Of a DNA stretch of 64,000 nucleotides, positions 46,309 to 56,335 are shown piece after piece (the first letter of the stretch is position 1; each line of letters opens with the position of its first letter). Source of the DNA: Bin80 sp964503085 (GTDB lineage Bacteria > Bacteroidota > Rhodothermia > Rhodothermales > Bin80); contig CAZCYQ010000002.1 of assembly GCA_964503085.1 (NCBI GenBank), positions 62,001-126,000 of the forward strand. Direction: 5' to 3'. Both the position numbers and the translations under genes were made by a program. The notes beneath the pieces were generated by a model, which did no database searches, had not been told where the DNA came from, and worked only from the letters and a program-made list of their open reading frames with translations.

Positions 46309-46657
46309 GATTCAAAGATTGGTTGATGCCCCGTTAAGTTAACACACTTGATTGAAGTTAGTAATTCCTCAGAACTATTATTCGGCAAACTCTATTTGAA
46401 CCATCGTTCGTATTGACCGCATCCCAAACATGTGTAGTACCCTGCATGAGTGCCCCGGCCACTACGAGCGGTACAGATATACCAGGAAAACAACACCCTT
46501 TCTACAATCGGACTTGGTAGCATTCGGTAAGGCTGGACCACTCTCTTCCCGAACAGCATTGAACAAAAACAAGTTACCCCGGGAGAGATCACATGAGAAC
46601 AGTCACGTGATCACTACCTCAATTATTTCATTTTCCCGTCCTGAGGAACGTGTACAG
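46309..46657. other. intergenic region upstream of the Gfo/Idh/MocA gene
   Basis: About 350 bp between two minus-strand genes. Presumably holds the promoter for the 44803-46308 gene. No gene, repeat or hairpin stands out. Confidence 0.4.
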
Positions 46658-47530
46658 CTACTGCTCACTGGCTGCTGGGGGCATTGGTTGGACGCGTCCC
46701 CCATCAGGCATTACTAAGCGGGTCGCATCAAAAGGTGCAGAAAATGAGTGCTCACTGGATTCTGCACTGTAGTATTGGTTCCCCCTTGAACCCTCGGAAA
46801 ATCCGTAGCCTTCAAACCGGGTTGGAGTAACCAAGCCGTCAACTGTTACGTAATCTTTGTAGTACAGCAGAGTTTCCCGCATATTCTCGTCAATGGTCGG
46901 GCGCCCTCGACCAAAGGTTGATCGGTATCGGAGGGCACTCACCATGTACGTTTCCGGGTGAATGTACAGCGTGTAGTGATCACCATATGCATCACCTATA
47001 CCGTCCCCGAAGGTTACCCGTACTATCTGGTGCTCTATACTATCCAGAAGCGCCGGAGCAAGTACCTCATAATGAAGCCCCGGGTCTGCCAGGACAAATG
47101 GAATGGATTGAAAGTAGTATCCTGTGGTTGCCATGAATCTCGGCCTCACCGAATCCATCAGCGAATCTGGATAAACCCAGGCCTCTGCACCATCCCAGGC
47201 CATTTGAACACGGCCCTTAACCTCTTCGTCTGCGAAGGCTAAAATGTCGTGATATATCTGTCGAGTGCGGTTGTGGGCTACCAATCTGGACCGCATACCC
47301 CCCGCGAAACCCCAGATATAGGCACTGGTCTCCGCATTGTGCCAGGCATCCAACCCCCCATGTGCTTCAATTGCGTTGAGTACCATCTGCCCCCCTTCCG
47401 TGGCCGATAGCCGTGCCTCTGCCTCAGCAGTGAGCCCACTGGATTCAGAGCCGTTGTTGCCGGACTCTGACTCCATAGTACAGCCAAACAGACAAAGGAC
47501 GGCGAATAATGCTGTAATTAGAGTGCGCAT
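46658..47530 (-). CDS. hypothetical lipoprotein
   Basis: Start set at the ATG at 47530 (MRTLITALFAVLCLFGC), which gives a lipobox LFGC; a longer frame to 47632 would bury it and overlap the divergent gene. 290 residues. After a Ser/Glu-rich linker comes VLNAIEAHGGLDAWHNAETS, a pattern of outer-membrane-lipoprotein-sorting (LolA/LolB-like) folds, with AWDGAEAWVYPDSL and GDHYTLYIHPETYMVSALRY further on, also of that beta-sheet type. Function unknown; probably an outer-membrane or periplasmic lipoprotein. Confidence 0.7.
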   Translation of the reverse strand: MRTLITALFAVLCLFGCTMESESGNNGSESSGLTAEAEARLSATEGGQMVLNAIEAHGGLDAWHNAETSAYIWGFAGGMRSRLVAHNRTRQIYHDILAFADEEVKGRVQMAWDGAEAWVYPDSLMDSVRPRFMATTGYYFQSIPFVLADPGLHYEVLAPALLDSIEHQIVRVTFGDGIGDAYGDHYTLYIHPETYMVSALRYRSTFGRGRPTIDENMRETLLYYKDYVTVDGLVTPTRFEGYGFSEGSRGNQYYSAESSEHSFSAPFDATRLVMPDGGRVQPMPPAASEQ

Positions 47531-47593
47531 CAATTTTAGGACGTATCTGGTTAGATATGCCGTATGATACGCTACTAATGCCCCTTTTATCCG

Positions 47594-48409
47594 ATGATCA
47601 ATCCACACACCGTACACGTTGCGGCTATCCAACTCTGCTCAGGCCAGGACATTGACGCCAACCTTAAACAGGCAAAGCTGTTGATTGAGAACGCTGTGCA
47701 GCTCGGCACACAAATAGTGGCTCTTCCCGAGAACTTTTCATACCTGGATCGAGAGGGCAATAAGATCCAGGCCCTCGAAAATCTCGAAGACGGACCCGCA
47801 GTGCAATTGCTGCGGGAATTGGCTCGCACAAACTCTATCTACATCGTGGGAGGTACTGTCCCGCTTGCAGCCAATGACAGGGTTACCAACACATGCCTGG
47901 TATTTGGGCCCGAAGGCCTAATCATTGCACGCTATGATAAAATTCATTTGTTCGACATACAATTAGATGACGCTCATTCATTTGTTGAATCCCGTTACAT
48001 CGCAGCGGGGAGAGAGCCCGTGACCTTCGATGCATTCGGAGCCACTATGGGACTCAGTATCTGTTACGATCTGCGCTTTCCCGAACTATATCGGGTGCTG
48101 GTGAAACGCGGTGCACGGGTGCTCTTTGTACCCTCGGCCTTTACATGGAGGACCGGAGCATATCACTGGCTGGAACTACTGCGGGCTCGTGCAATTGAGA
48201 ATCTTGCCTACGTGATTGCTCCTGCCCAGTTTGGTCGTCACAATGCCGAGCGTGAAAGCTTTGGGCACTCCGTCATCGTTGATCCCTGGGGACAGATTCT
48301 CGCGCAAGCTCCAGACCGAGCGTGTGTGATCAGCAGTGAAGTGAACTTTACGTACCAGGACCAACTGCGCGAACGCCTGCCCTGCCTCAATCACCGACGC
48401 CTCCCGTAG
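47594..48409 (+). CDS. nitrilase-superfamily amidase (Nit1/Nit2-like)
   Basis: 271 residues, the size of deaminated-glutathione amidase and omega-amidase. The Glu-Lys-Cys triad is complete: E46 (ALPENFSY), K116 (RYDKIHLFD), C157 (SICYDLRFPEL). The DIQLDDAHSFVESRYIAAGR segment is typical of the Nit branch. Likely repairs deaminated glutathione or hydrolyses an omega-amide of a 2-oxoacid in the cytoplasm. Divergent from the lipoprotein gene with 63 bp between starts. Confidence 0.92.
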   Translation: MINPHTVHVAAIQLCSGQDIDANLKQAKLLIENAVQLGTQIVALPENFSYLDREGNKIQALENLEDGPAVQLLRELARTNSIYIVGGTVPLAANDRVTNTCLVFGPEGLIIARYDKIHLFDIQLDDAHSFVESRYIAAGREPVTFDAFGATMGLSICYDLRFPELYRVLVKRGARVLFVPSAFTWRTGAYHWLELLRARAIENLAYVIAPAQFGRHNAERESFGHSVIVDPWGQILAQAPDRACVISSEVNFTYQDQLRERLPCLNHRRLP

Positions 48410-48958
48410 CCGCAGGCTTATTCTGCACTACAACCTGGGACGAAATGGGAAATCACTCTAATCAAGATCCATTCCAACATTCCATATTGACTTGCGCGCA
48501 TTTATTTAAAGTTGACTGACATAGATATCTGATCGCGCGCGCCCAAAAGTAGCGTCGGAAGTCATTAGAGAGAACTCATTATCGTTGAAGGGCTTGGGAA
48601 TTACGTAGCGAATGTTGACCAGCTACATACAAGCGGGGAATCAACTCGTAATGATACGCGAGGCCCAAACCGTGTCACGCCCCTTTGGCGTATTGAGCCT
48701 ACACAGCGTTATTCGACGCAGAAATCCACATTCCTGTAATTCGAGCGTATCCGGCGGGGCAAGGATCCCATGTGCGTGCATTGTGATTCAGGCAAGCGTT
48801 TTACGCCACAGAAAAAGCACATTGCTGAACTTTGCCCATTCAGGTTTGAGCCGACGAACGCAACAAATGAGGTGTCGACGTGAAGACTCTTCACGGAAAC
48901 ACTGCCAACCCTCCCAAGTAAGTTCCTTCGGCAGAACCGATAAATAACCGATACACAA
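48410..48958. other. gap between the amidase gene and the Rieske operon
   Basis: About 550 bp without a convincing gene on either strand. It should contain the promoter of the three-gene Rieske operon near its right end. No family-like frame, repeat or strong hairpin was seen. Confidence 0.4.
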
Positions 48959-49246
48959 ATGCAAAACCACCGAAGCCTTCACCCCCCTCGTTGGGTCAAT
49001 GTCATCGCGTTGGCCGCGTTACTCGTTGCGTTATGGATGGATTGGCTATGGGTTTGGGGCATACTCTTCATCTACTGGACCGTCCCGGCTTTCCTGACCG
49101 GCGAAGTGCACCTTATAGGATCAGTCCCGAGGGCTACGCAGCCTGTGGTTTTCTGGCTGGTAACGGTATTATGGATCGTGTTAGGCGTATTGGTCATTCT
49201 TTGGGACTTAGCCCCAGAAACGATTGAAACGGTGCTGGGAAGCTAA
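48959..49246 (+). CDS. small membrane protein of the Rieske operon
   Basis: 95 residues from an ATG at 48959, about three transmembrane helices (VNVIALAALLVALWMDWLWV, WGILFIYWTVPAFLTGEVHL, VFWLVTVLWIVLGVLVILWD). Its stop is 1 bp from the start of the Rieske oxygenase gene, so the two are surely cotranscribed. No known domain; could anchor the oxygenase system or transport its substrate. Confidence 0.75.
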   Translation: MQNHRSLHPPRWVNVIALAALLVALWMDWLWVWGILFIYWTVPAFLTGEVHLIGSVPRATQPVVFWLVTVLWIVLGVLVILWDLAPETIETVLGS

Positions 49247-49247
49247 T

Positions 49248-50393
49248 ATGTCCGGACGTATGTTGCATCGCCTGCCGGTTGAGGCCTATACCGGACAGGA
49301 TTGGTTCGAGCGCGAGCAGGAGATGATCTTTTCGCGCACATGGGCCTACGCTGGATTTGCAGAGGATGTAGCAGAGCCGGGTGCCTACACATCTATTCGT
49401 GCCGGGCTCAACGAACTGTTCATCGTCATGGGCCGGGACCGGCGACTCCGAGCGTTCCACAACCTATGTAGGCACCGGGGGACGCAACTCCTGCGAGCAA
49501 TAGGAAAGACTGAGAAGGCAATCACCTGTCCATACCACGATTGGACTTATGACCTGGAAGGGAATCTGTTGTCGGTACCCGACGAGCAACAGGAATTTGG
49601 TCAGGTGGACAAGGACTGCTACGGCCTGAAGACCGCATCTGTCGATGTCTGGCGTGGGATGTTGTTTGTACATCCTGACCCGAATGCCGGGACCATCATG
49701 GACTGGTTTGGTGAAGTTGAGCCGCACTTAGGGCCACATGACGTGAGGGCCCTGATCGAATATCCGAACACGCGAAACACGTACGAAATCAAGGCCAACT
49801 GGAAGATCGTAGTCGAGAACTACATTGATGTATACCACCTGTCCCACCTTCATTCGGGAACCTTGGCCATGTATGATCACGCAAAGGCTGAGTATGGCTT
49901 CGTCGGCCCGCACTATGCGTTCTGGGAGCCCCTGGCACCTGACTATGCTGCGGATATCGCGCGCAACACGCCGATGCCGCTGGTTCTGCCCGTCGATCAG
50001 TTGGGAGCATGGGTGCCTATGCTGTTCCCGGGCATAGGACTAGCGGAGAGCGAATCAAGCTGGTCAACCTTTACCATCACGCCCCTAGCCCCTGATCTAT
50101 CCCGGGTAGAGAACCGGACACGGGTGAAGAATACTTCCAGCCTCGCTTTCGCGAGGCAGGCCGCCCGCTCAGCGCGATATTGGCGACGGTCGATTTCTGG
50201 AAAATACAAATCGGACAATAACGACGATCCTATGACGTCGGGCGACTTTACGGCAGAGGATGTGTACGCTTGCGAGCAACAACAGCGTGCGCTCAAGAGC
50301 CCGTACTTCGAGGTCGGTCCCGCAGCGCGGGGTGAGAGCCCCGTAATACAGCATCAGGAAGTTGTGTTAGAGTTCTTGGAGGGACATGCATGA
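49248..50393 (+). CDS. Rieske non-heme iron oxygenase, alpha subunit
   Basis: Start set at the ATG at 49248, just after the preceding stop. 381 residues. Rieske 2Fe-2S ligands C74, H76, C94, H97 (CRHRG and CPYHDW), then the mononuclear-iron site in ENYIDVYHLSHLH (D194, H197, H202). The layout resembles choline/carnitine/stachydrine-type monooxygenases. It oxidises a small substrate using electrons from the reductase encoded next, whose start overlaps by 4 bp. The substrate cannot be deduced. Confidence 0.92.
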   Translation: MSGRMLHRLPVEAYTGQDWFEREQEMIFSRTWAYAGFAEDVAEPGAYTSIRAGLNELFIVMGRDRRLRAFHNLCRHRGTQLLRAIGKTEKAITCPYHDWTYDLEGNLLSVPDEQQEFGQVDKDCYGLKTASVDVWRGMLFVHPDPNAGTIMDWFGEVEPHLGPHDVRALIEYPNTRNTYEIKANWKIVVENYIDVYHLSHLHSGTLAMYDHAKAEYGFVGPHYAFWEPLAPDYAADIARNTPMPLVLPVDQLGAWVPMLFPGIGLAESESSWSTFTITPLAPDLSRVENRTRVKNTSSLAFARQAARSARYWRRSISGKYKSDNNDDPMTSGDFTAEDVYACEQQQRALKSPYFEVGPAARGESPVIQHQEVVLEFLEGHA

Positions 50394-51454
50394 CCCGGGG
50401 GTTTCACCAGTTGACCGTTGCCACGGTGCAGGAGGAGGTCCCGGGACTCGCTCGGAATGTGGTATTTGATGTTCCTGCCACGCTGGCTGATACGTTCAGC
50501 TGGCGAGCCGGGCAGCACATCACGCTCCAGTTCCAATTAGACGGCAAAGAGGTTCGGCGTACGTATTCGATCTCTGAAGCGCCGCTCCAGAACGCTTCGC
50601 TGCGCGTCACGGTTAAGCGCGTGCAGGACGGACTCGTATCCAATTACATCAACGACAACATCGCGCCAGGTGATGTGATCAATGTAGCTCCGCCATTTGG
50701 CAGTTTTTGCTTCACGCCGGATGCACGGGCGCGCCGGACATGCTATTTCTTTGCTGCGGGAAGCGGTATAACGCCAATCTATTCCATGATTCGGACGCTG
50801 CTGGCGGCCGAGCCATTTTCCGTAGCATACTTGGTGTACGGGAATGCCGATGCGCGTTCGATAATCTTCCGCGCGGCGCTGGCTAAGCTCGAGGAGGCTT
50901 CCGAGGGTCGCCTAGTTGTCCGCAATGTGCTGTCACGCAGGAGCTTCTGGTCATTCGATGCTTGCTGGCGGCGGGGCCGTATAGGCGCGACTGCAGTAGC
51001 TCAGTTTATAGCCGAGCATCCGCCCGAAGCCCAGGACACACGGTATTTCATCTGCGGACCAGGAGGAATGAATGCTGCAGTCCGTACAGCGCTCAGGAAT
51101 ATTGATGTGCCCGGTAACAGAATCCGTCTGGAGAGCTACGGCGGCGCCAGCGCGGAGATGGATCTCTCGGTCGACGGCTGTGAATCTGCGGCTTGGGTTA
51201 CGCACAATGGGCAAACTCTTCAAGTATCCGTCAAAGCGAGACAGACTCTGCTTGAAGCCATCCGTGCCGCCGGAGGTGTGCCGCCGTATTCATGCCAGTC
51301 TGGCGTGTGTGGATCCTGTCGTGCGCGGATCACACGGGGGACCGTGCACATGCGATCCCGTATGGCATTGGATGACAAGGAGGTTGCACGGGGCGCGATC
51401 CTGACCTGTCAATCAGTTCCCACGGTACCGGAGGTGGCACTCTCGATTGACTAG
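50390..51454 (+). CDS. flavin/2Fe-2S oxidoreductase for the Rieske oxygenase
   Basis: 354 residues with three modules: FAD domain (RTYSISEAPLQ at ~64-74), NAD(P) domain (FAAGSGITPIYSMIRTLLA and RYFICGPGGMNAAV), and a C-terminal plant-type ferredoxin domain with CQSGVCGSC plus a later Cys (ILTCQS). This is the PaaE/CntB-like arrangement. It passes electrons from NAD(P)H to the oxygenase. ATGA overlap with the oxygenase gene shows translational coupling. Confidence 0.93.
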   Translation: MTRGFHQLTVATVQEEVPGLARNVVFDVPATLADTFSWRAGQHITLQFQLDGKEVRRTYSISEAPLQNASLRVTVKRVQDGLVSNYINDNIAPGDVINVAPPFGSFCFTPDARARRTCYFFAAGSGITPIYSMIRTLLAAEPFSVAYLVYGNADARSIIFRAALAKLEEASEGRLVVRNVLSRRSFWSFDACWRRGRIGATAVAQFIAEHPPEAQDTRYFICGPGGMNAAVRTALRNIDVPGNRIRLESYGGASAEMDLSVDGCESAAWVTHNGQTLQVSVKARQTLLEAIRAAGGVPPYSCQSGVCGSCRARITRGTVHMRSRMALDDKEVARGAILTCQSVPTVPEVALSID

Positions 51455-51784
51455 CGTCCTGTTTAGTTTATTCGTTTTTGAAGTCGTTGCAACTTGGACA
51501 GGGTTGATCCAGCCGTGGCGACCCGTACGAACGGCGTCGAGGTTTCGTTGTGAGCCAGGATGGGCACTTGGATCCGCAGGATCAGCTACTGCACCTCACC
51601 TGCCATCTATCCATGAAACGCTGAATTTCGAGCATCTGCCCTACGCTGCAACTTATCCGCTAATCATATACTTGTGGTCAGGCATTCTCGTCAGATCAAT
51701 CGGATTAATCCCAAACCGACATACCTTTCATCTGCTAACAATTACGCTCAGATACAAGGATATGGCCTATCTTTAATGGGATTT
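51455..51784. other. intergenic region upstream of the BNR-repeat gene
   Basis: About 330 bp. An open frame continuous with the next gene extends to 51674, but lacks signal-peptide character. The last ~40 bp contain TATCTTTA, similar to the TAnnTTTG -7 element of Bacteroidota promoters; this match is weak. Confidence 0.35.
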
Positions 51785-54700
51785 ATGCAAACCGAATCAA
51801 TGAAAATGACCTACGCCCTTCGTGTACTTACCGCCCTTGTGCTGTTAATCGCATTGCCTGCTTCAGCACAGGATAACTTGATCAGTGAGACCAATTTTTC
51901 GGCTCTGAAGCTACGCAATGTGGGCCCCGCCTTCACTTCTGGACGCCTTGCAGACATCGCAATGCACCCCGACGATGATAATGTGTGGTACGTCGCTGTA
52001 GGAAGCGGAGGCGTATGGAAGACCATCAATGCCGGCACGACATGGGAGTCCCTGTTTGACGGCCAGGCTTCTTACTCAATTGGGGCACTAACGCTTGACC
52101 CTCGTAACCCCCACACGGTTTGGGTCGGCACTGGTGAAAATGTGGGTGGGCGCCATGTAGCCTACGGTGATGGCATTTACCGCAGTGACGACGGAGGAAA
52201 GACGTGGAAAAATATGGGACTCGAAGAGTCCGAGCACATCTCCCGTATCATTGTTCATCCTGACAATAGCGATGTGATCTGGGTTGCTGCACAGGGCCCG
52301 CTGTGGAATAGCGGTGGTGAGCGTGGGCTCTACATGAGCGTGGACGGCGGCGAATCATGGGAACGAACACTGGGAGATGATGAATGGGTAGGGGTGACTG
52401 ATGTAGTGATTGATCCACGTGATCCCGCCGTACTCTATGCAGCTACATGGCAGCGTCACCGAAACGTGGCTGCTTACATGGGAGGCGGCCCCGGTAGTGG
52501 ACTGCACAAAAGCACCGATGGAGGACATACTTGGACTGCTCTAACGCGTGGCATACCCAAATCAAACCTGGGCAAGATTGGACTTGCAATATCACCCCAG
52601 AACCCTGACATCATTTATGCGGCAATTGAACTTGATCTAACAACAGGTGGAATCTTTATGTCCAGTGATCGTGGAGCATCCTGGAAAAAAATGTCAGATA
52701 CGGTAAGCGGTGCAACCGGTCCCCACTACTATCAGGAACTCTATGCCTCACCACACAGAGAAGGAACCATCTATCTCATGGATGTGCGCACACAAGTATC
52801 CCATGATCATGGTCGTACGTTTTATCGCATGAGCGAAAGTGACAAGCACTCAGATAACCATGCTATTGCATTCCGTGCGGATGATCCAGACTATATCCTC
52901 ATGGGCACTGACGGCGGTCTTTTTGAAACCTTTGACGGAACGGAATCCTGGCGCTTTATCAGCAACCTGCCAATCACCCAATACTACAAGGTCGCAGTTG
53001 ATGACTCGGAACCGTTCTATCGCATATTTGGCGGTACACAGGACAACGGTTCACACGGCGGTCCGTCTCGCACAGATAATCGCCATGGTATACGCAATGC
53101 TGACTGGTTTAAGACTCTCGGTGCGGACGGGCATCAATCTGCCACCGAACCTGGAAACCCGGATATCATCTATGCTGAGGCACAGCAGGGGCGTATAAGC
53201 CGTGTGGATCTCATCACGGGAGAGCAAACCTTGATCCAACCCCAGGCCGGGCCCGGTGAAAAACATGAGCGCTACAACTGGGATGCACCGATTGTTGTGA
53301 GCCCACACTCTCCAACCACGCTCTACTTTGCATCCTACCGTGTCTGGAAATCAACAAATCGAGGCGACAGCTGGACTGCTATCTCCGGCGACTTGACTCG
53401 CGACCAGGAGCGCATTTCTCTTCCCATCATGGGACGTGTACAGAGCTACGATAACCCATGGGACTTTAATGCCATGTCGGTTTACAACACAATTACGTCT
53501 CTTGCAGAATCCCCGCTTCAAGCCGGTCTACTGTATGCAGGAACCGACGATGGACTGATCCAGGTTACTGAAGACGACGGCGAAACATGGCGAACGATAG
53601 AAGTCGGCAGCATTGATGGTATTCCGGCAACGGCGTTTGTCAACAACCTTTACGCCGACCTCCATAACGTTGACGTCGTCTATGCAGCACTGGACAACCA
53701 TAAGTTCGGGGATTTGTCTCCTTATTTGATCAAGAGCAATGATCGAGGGCATTCCTGGAATTCAATCACCGGTAATCTACCTGATCGAACACTCATTTGG
53801 CGTATAGTCCAGGACCATGTTAATCCGAACCTGCTCTTCACCGCCACTGAATTCGGGATATACTTCACTGTTGATGGCGGGGTGGAATGGACTAAGGTTG
53901 CATCTGATGCGACAATCTCATTCCGTGACATTACGATCCAACGTCGGGAGAACGATATTGTAGCGGCCTCTTTTGGCCGCGGGTTCTTTGTGCTTGATGA
54001 CTACACCCCGCTTCGTCACGTCAATGCAGAATTACTTGCCAACGACGCACATCTGTTTACACCGCGTACTGCCAAGCTATATGTGGAGCGCGATGTTGCC
54101 GGAGGCTCGCAGGGTACAGACTACTATGCCGCTCCCAATCCTCCCTTCGGAGCAACATTCACCTATTACCTTCGCGAAAGTCCGACAACACTGAAACAAG
54201 CCCGCAAAGAAAGGGAGAAAGAGGCCGGCGAAAATGATATCCCCTTCCCGGGATGGGATGCACTTGAAGCGGAACGCAACGAAGTTACTGATAAGGTCTA
54301 CGTGATTGTTCGTGATGAATCTGGGCAGGTTGCGGGGCGGGTTGCTGGAAGCACTTCAAAGGGCATGCACCGGGTTACCTGGAATCTGAGGTACCCCTCC
54401 CCTGCCGTAATCACACCGGGTTCCTCAAGTGGAGGATTCGGCCAAGGCGGCTATCTCGCTACCCCCGGCAGCTATACTGCCACGCTGGTACGTGTCAGTG
54501 ATGGCGTGGAATCTGTCCTGTCCGCTCCCGTTACATTTCAGGTTGAACTGCTACGTACCCCTGCTCTTGCCGGTAGTACCCCCAGTGAGATCGCCGAGTA
54601 CAGAACCCGGGCTGCTTCGCTCATGCAGCGTGCCAGCCTCCTGTCAGGATCACTTACAGATCACATGGAATTGGTGGACGCCATGCAAACTGCACACTTG

Positions 54701-55027
54701 CGTGCTCCGAACCCTTCAGCCGATTTGACCACGGAGTTGCATGCTGCACGCACAACCCTCCTGAACATCCAGCGGGATCTGAGTGGCTACCGGGCAAAAG
54801 GTGCCGCAGGCGAGCGTAATGCACCCACCGTGATGTCCAGATTGTCTGTCGGACAGAGTGGCCTACGCACGACCTACGGACCAACTGAACTGCACAGGCA
54901 ATCACTGGAAACTGGAAGCGCGCAGCTTGAAGAGCTTGAAGCCGCAGTGGCTGCCTTTGAACAAGATATGATCCCGGCACTCACCAGTGCACTTGAAGCG
55001 ACCGGTGCGCCACCGATCAGGGAATAA
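51785..55027 (+). CDS. large BNR/sortilin-type propeller protein, secreted
   Basis: Start set at the ATG at 51785, giving a signal peptide (LRVLTALVLLIALPASAQ); ATGs at 51800 and 51806 are alternatives. 1,080 residues. The first ~780 residues are Asp-box/BNR blades: GSGGVWKTINAGTTWES, SDDGGKTWKNMGL, VDGGESWERT, TDGGHTWTALTR, TEDDGETWRTIE, NDRGHSWNSITG. GATGPHYYQELYASP is a conserved block of this sortilin/VPS10-like bacterial family. The C-terminal ~250 residues are an Ig-like strand region then a helical tail. Often annotated as glycosyl hydrolase without evidence of catalysis. Confidence 0.87.
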   Translation: MQTESMKMTYALRVLTALVLLIALPASAQDNLISETNFSALKLRNVGPAFTSGRLADIAMHPDDDNVWYVAVGSGGVWKTINAGTTWESLFDGQASYSIGALTLDPRNPHTVWVGTGENVGGRHVAYGDGIYRSDDGGKTWKNMGLEESEHISRIIVHPDNSDVIWVAAQGPLWNSGGERGLYMSVDGGESWERTLGDDEWVGVTDVVIDPRDPAVLYAATWQRHRNVAAYMGGGPGSGLHKSTDGGHTWTALTRGIPKSNLGKIGLAISPQNPDIIYAAIELDLTTGGIFMSSDRGASWKKMSDTVSGATGPHYYQELYASPHREGTIYLMDVRTQVSHDHGRTFYRMSESDKHSDNHAIAFRADDPDYILMGTDGGLFETFDGTESWRFISNLPITQYYKVAVDDSEPFYRIFGGTQDNGSHGGPSRTDNRHGIRNADWFKTLGADGHQSATEPGNPDIIYAEAQQGRISRVDLITGEQTLIQPQAGPGEKHERYNWDAPIVVSPHSPTTLYFASYRVWKSTNRGDSWTAISGDLTRDQERISLPIMGRVQSYDNPWDFNAMSVYNTITSLAESPLQAGLLYAGTDDGLIQVTEDDGETWRTIEVGSIDGIPATAFVNNLYADLHNVDVVYAALDNHKFGDLSPYLIKSNDRGHSWNSITGNLPDRTLIWRIVQDHVNPNLLFTATEFGIYFTVDGGVEWTKVASDATISFRDITIQRRENDIVAASFGRGFFVLDDYTPLRHVNAELLANDAHLFTPRTAKLYVERDVAGGSQGTDYYAAPNPPFGATFTYYLRESPTTLKQARKEREKEAGENDIPFPGWDALEAERNEVTDKVYVIVRDESGQVAGRVAGSTSKGMHRVTWNLRYPSPAVITPGSSSGGFGQGGYLATPGSYTATLVRVSDGVESVLSAPVTFQVELLRTPALAGSTPSEIAEYRTRAASLMQRASLLSGSLTDHMELVDAMQTAHLRAPNPSADLTTELHAARTTLLNIQRDLSGYRAKGAAGERNAPTVMSRLSVGQSGLRTTYGPTELHRQSLETGSAQLEELEAAVAAFEQDMIPALTSALEATGAPPIRE

Positions 55028-55643
55028 CTGCATTTGCTGACAATACATACGTTCAGATTCTAATTCTTGGTATAGTATTCAAGAATAATCTGGGACAACC
55101 CATACATTGGTGTTGAATCACTTGAATGCGGGCACCCGCTGGATTCAAGTCGCAACAGTCGTCCGCCAGACGAAATAGTTAGGTAGGCATCAAGCGGCTG
55201 CAAAGGAAAGGTTTCTATCCGAGGGTAACTGTAGGTGGATATAAATCCTAATGTTTTCGGGGATTTAATTGAGTGGTGGACCTAAACCCGAGAAGCGTTA
55301 ATCTTTTTGAAATGAGGGATATACGGACATCTAGTCCAGGGTTCTCATGGTATGATTGCCACGATGATGCCTTGGCCGTTTAAGCAACTAGGAAACCGCC
55401 GTTTTGGCTTTGACAAAGGACAATAAGCATGTATGACTGCCTATCGTAATGTTGAATTCTGCTTACTGCCGGGCAGTGCACGAATACGCAACCTACCAGA
55501 GTTGGCAAATGTGCGCCGATTTATATGAAACAAGATGCAAAATGGGGTGCCCCTGTATCTCATAATAAGATCCCGAGGAGCCTTGGCGTCTAGACGTGAG
55601 ACCTCTGAGCGTCCTGACGCGTTTCGTACAACTCCAAGGCAGG
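55028..55643. other. gap after the BNR gene, with one hairpin
   Basis: About 615 bp with no gene I can support. A hairpin at 55122-55148 (TTGAAT and GCGG pairing with CCGC and ATTCAA, a 3-base bulge) lies 95 bp after the BNR gene stop and could end its transcript, though no T-run follows. The last ~50 bp are the start of the duplicated unit described at 55590. Confidence 0.35.
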
Positions 55644-55883
55644 TCAGTTTAAGAAGATTGCAGCCGAAAGGATTACCGTCGCGAAACCAATTTCCCAGAT
55701 CAGCATAATTAATTTCGTTTTCATGGCATCTAGGGCGGCCAACTGCGCATCCAGTTTAGCATCTAAGGCAGCCGACTGACTATCCAGTTTAGCACTCCAG
55801 GCGGTATTCATATCATCCAGCTTGGCACCGAATTGGACAATCACATTTGCGGGGGCCATGTTCTCAAGGAGTTCAGCGTACAA
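55644..55883 (-). CDS. coiled-coil/TM small protein, 5'-shortened paralogue
   Basis: 79 residues if a TTG at 55883 starts it; the first ATG is at 55859. FGAKLDDMNTAWSAKLDSQS and following consist of 11-residue coiled-coil repeats (AKLDxQxAALD), then one C-terminal transmembrane helix (LIMLIWEIGFATVILSAAIF). It matches the gene at 56042-56335 but lacks that gene's first ~15 residues (LLRKKRLTADEAYEP), so it may be non-functional. The architecture resembles DUF1640-type proteins. Confidence 0.5.
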   Translation of the reverse strand: MYAELLENMAPANVIVQFGAKLDDMNTAWSAKLDSQSAALDAKLDAQLAALDAMKTKLIMLIWEIGFATVILSAAIFLN

Positions 55884-56041
55884 AGATTCCTGGTTTGATT
55901 AATAACCAACTCTTTACCGCCGTATACCTATCCGTATACACACGCCAAGACAACCAAACCTCTCGTCTGAATGGGGGAACTAGTACCGTCCAGACGCAAT
56001 CCCGAGGCACCCTGACACGTTTTTTACAACTCCGAGGCAGG

Positions 56042-56335
56042 TCAGGTAAAGAAAATGGCAGCCGAAAGGATTGCCGTCGCGAAACCAATAGCCCAGATGA
56101 GCACATTGTATTTCGTGTTCATAGCATCCAGTTTAGCATCCAAGGCGGCTGACTGACCATCCAGTTTAGCATCCAAGGCGGCTGACTGACCATCCAGTTT
56201 GGCATCCAGTTTAGCATTCATGCTATCCAGCTTGGCGCCGAATTGGGCAATTATGTTCGCAGAGGCCATATTTTCGAGGAGTTCAGTGGGTTCGTATGCT
56301 TCATCAGCAGTGAGCCTCTTCTTACGAAGTAGCAT
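56042..56335 (-). CDS. coiled-coil protein with C-terminal membrane anchor
   Basis: 97 residues from an ATG at 56335. Short polar N-terminus (LLRKKRLTADEAYEP), then ELLENMASANIIAQFGAKLD, then three 11-residue repeats of the AKLDGQSAALD type predicted to form a parallel coiled coil, ending in a transmembrane helix (LIWAIGFATAILSAAIFFT). Resembles the DUF1640/CCDC90 architecture, in which oligomeric coiled coils project from a membrane. Function unknown. Paralogue of the gene at 55644. Confidence 0.65.
   Translation of the reverse strand: MLLRKKRLTADEAYEPTELLENMASANIIAQFGAKLDSMNAKLDAKLDGQSAALDAKLDGQSAALDAKLDAMNTKYNVLIWAIGFATAILSAAIFFT
56125..56205. repeat. 33-bp in-frame tandem repeat within the coiled-coil gene
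   Basis: CATCCAGTTTAGCATCCAAG and 13 more bases (56125-56157) is repeated exactly at 56158-56190 and partly after 56191. The 33-bp period equals 11 codons, encoding the coiled-coil unit AKLDGQSAALD on the minus strand. The left paralogue carries a diverged version. Confidence 0.9.

Noticed and set aside
52680..52730. DTVSGAT string in the BNR protein resembles an ApbE flavinylation motif
   Set aside because: The block SGxTGPHYYQ is a normal conserved part of this propeller family; the resemblance is most likely accidental.
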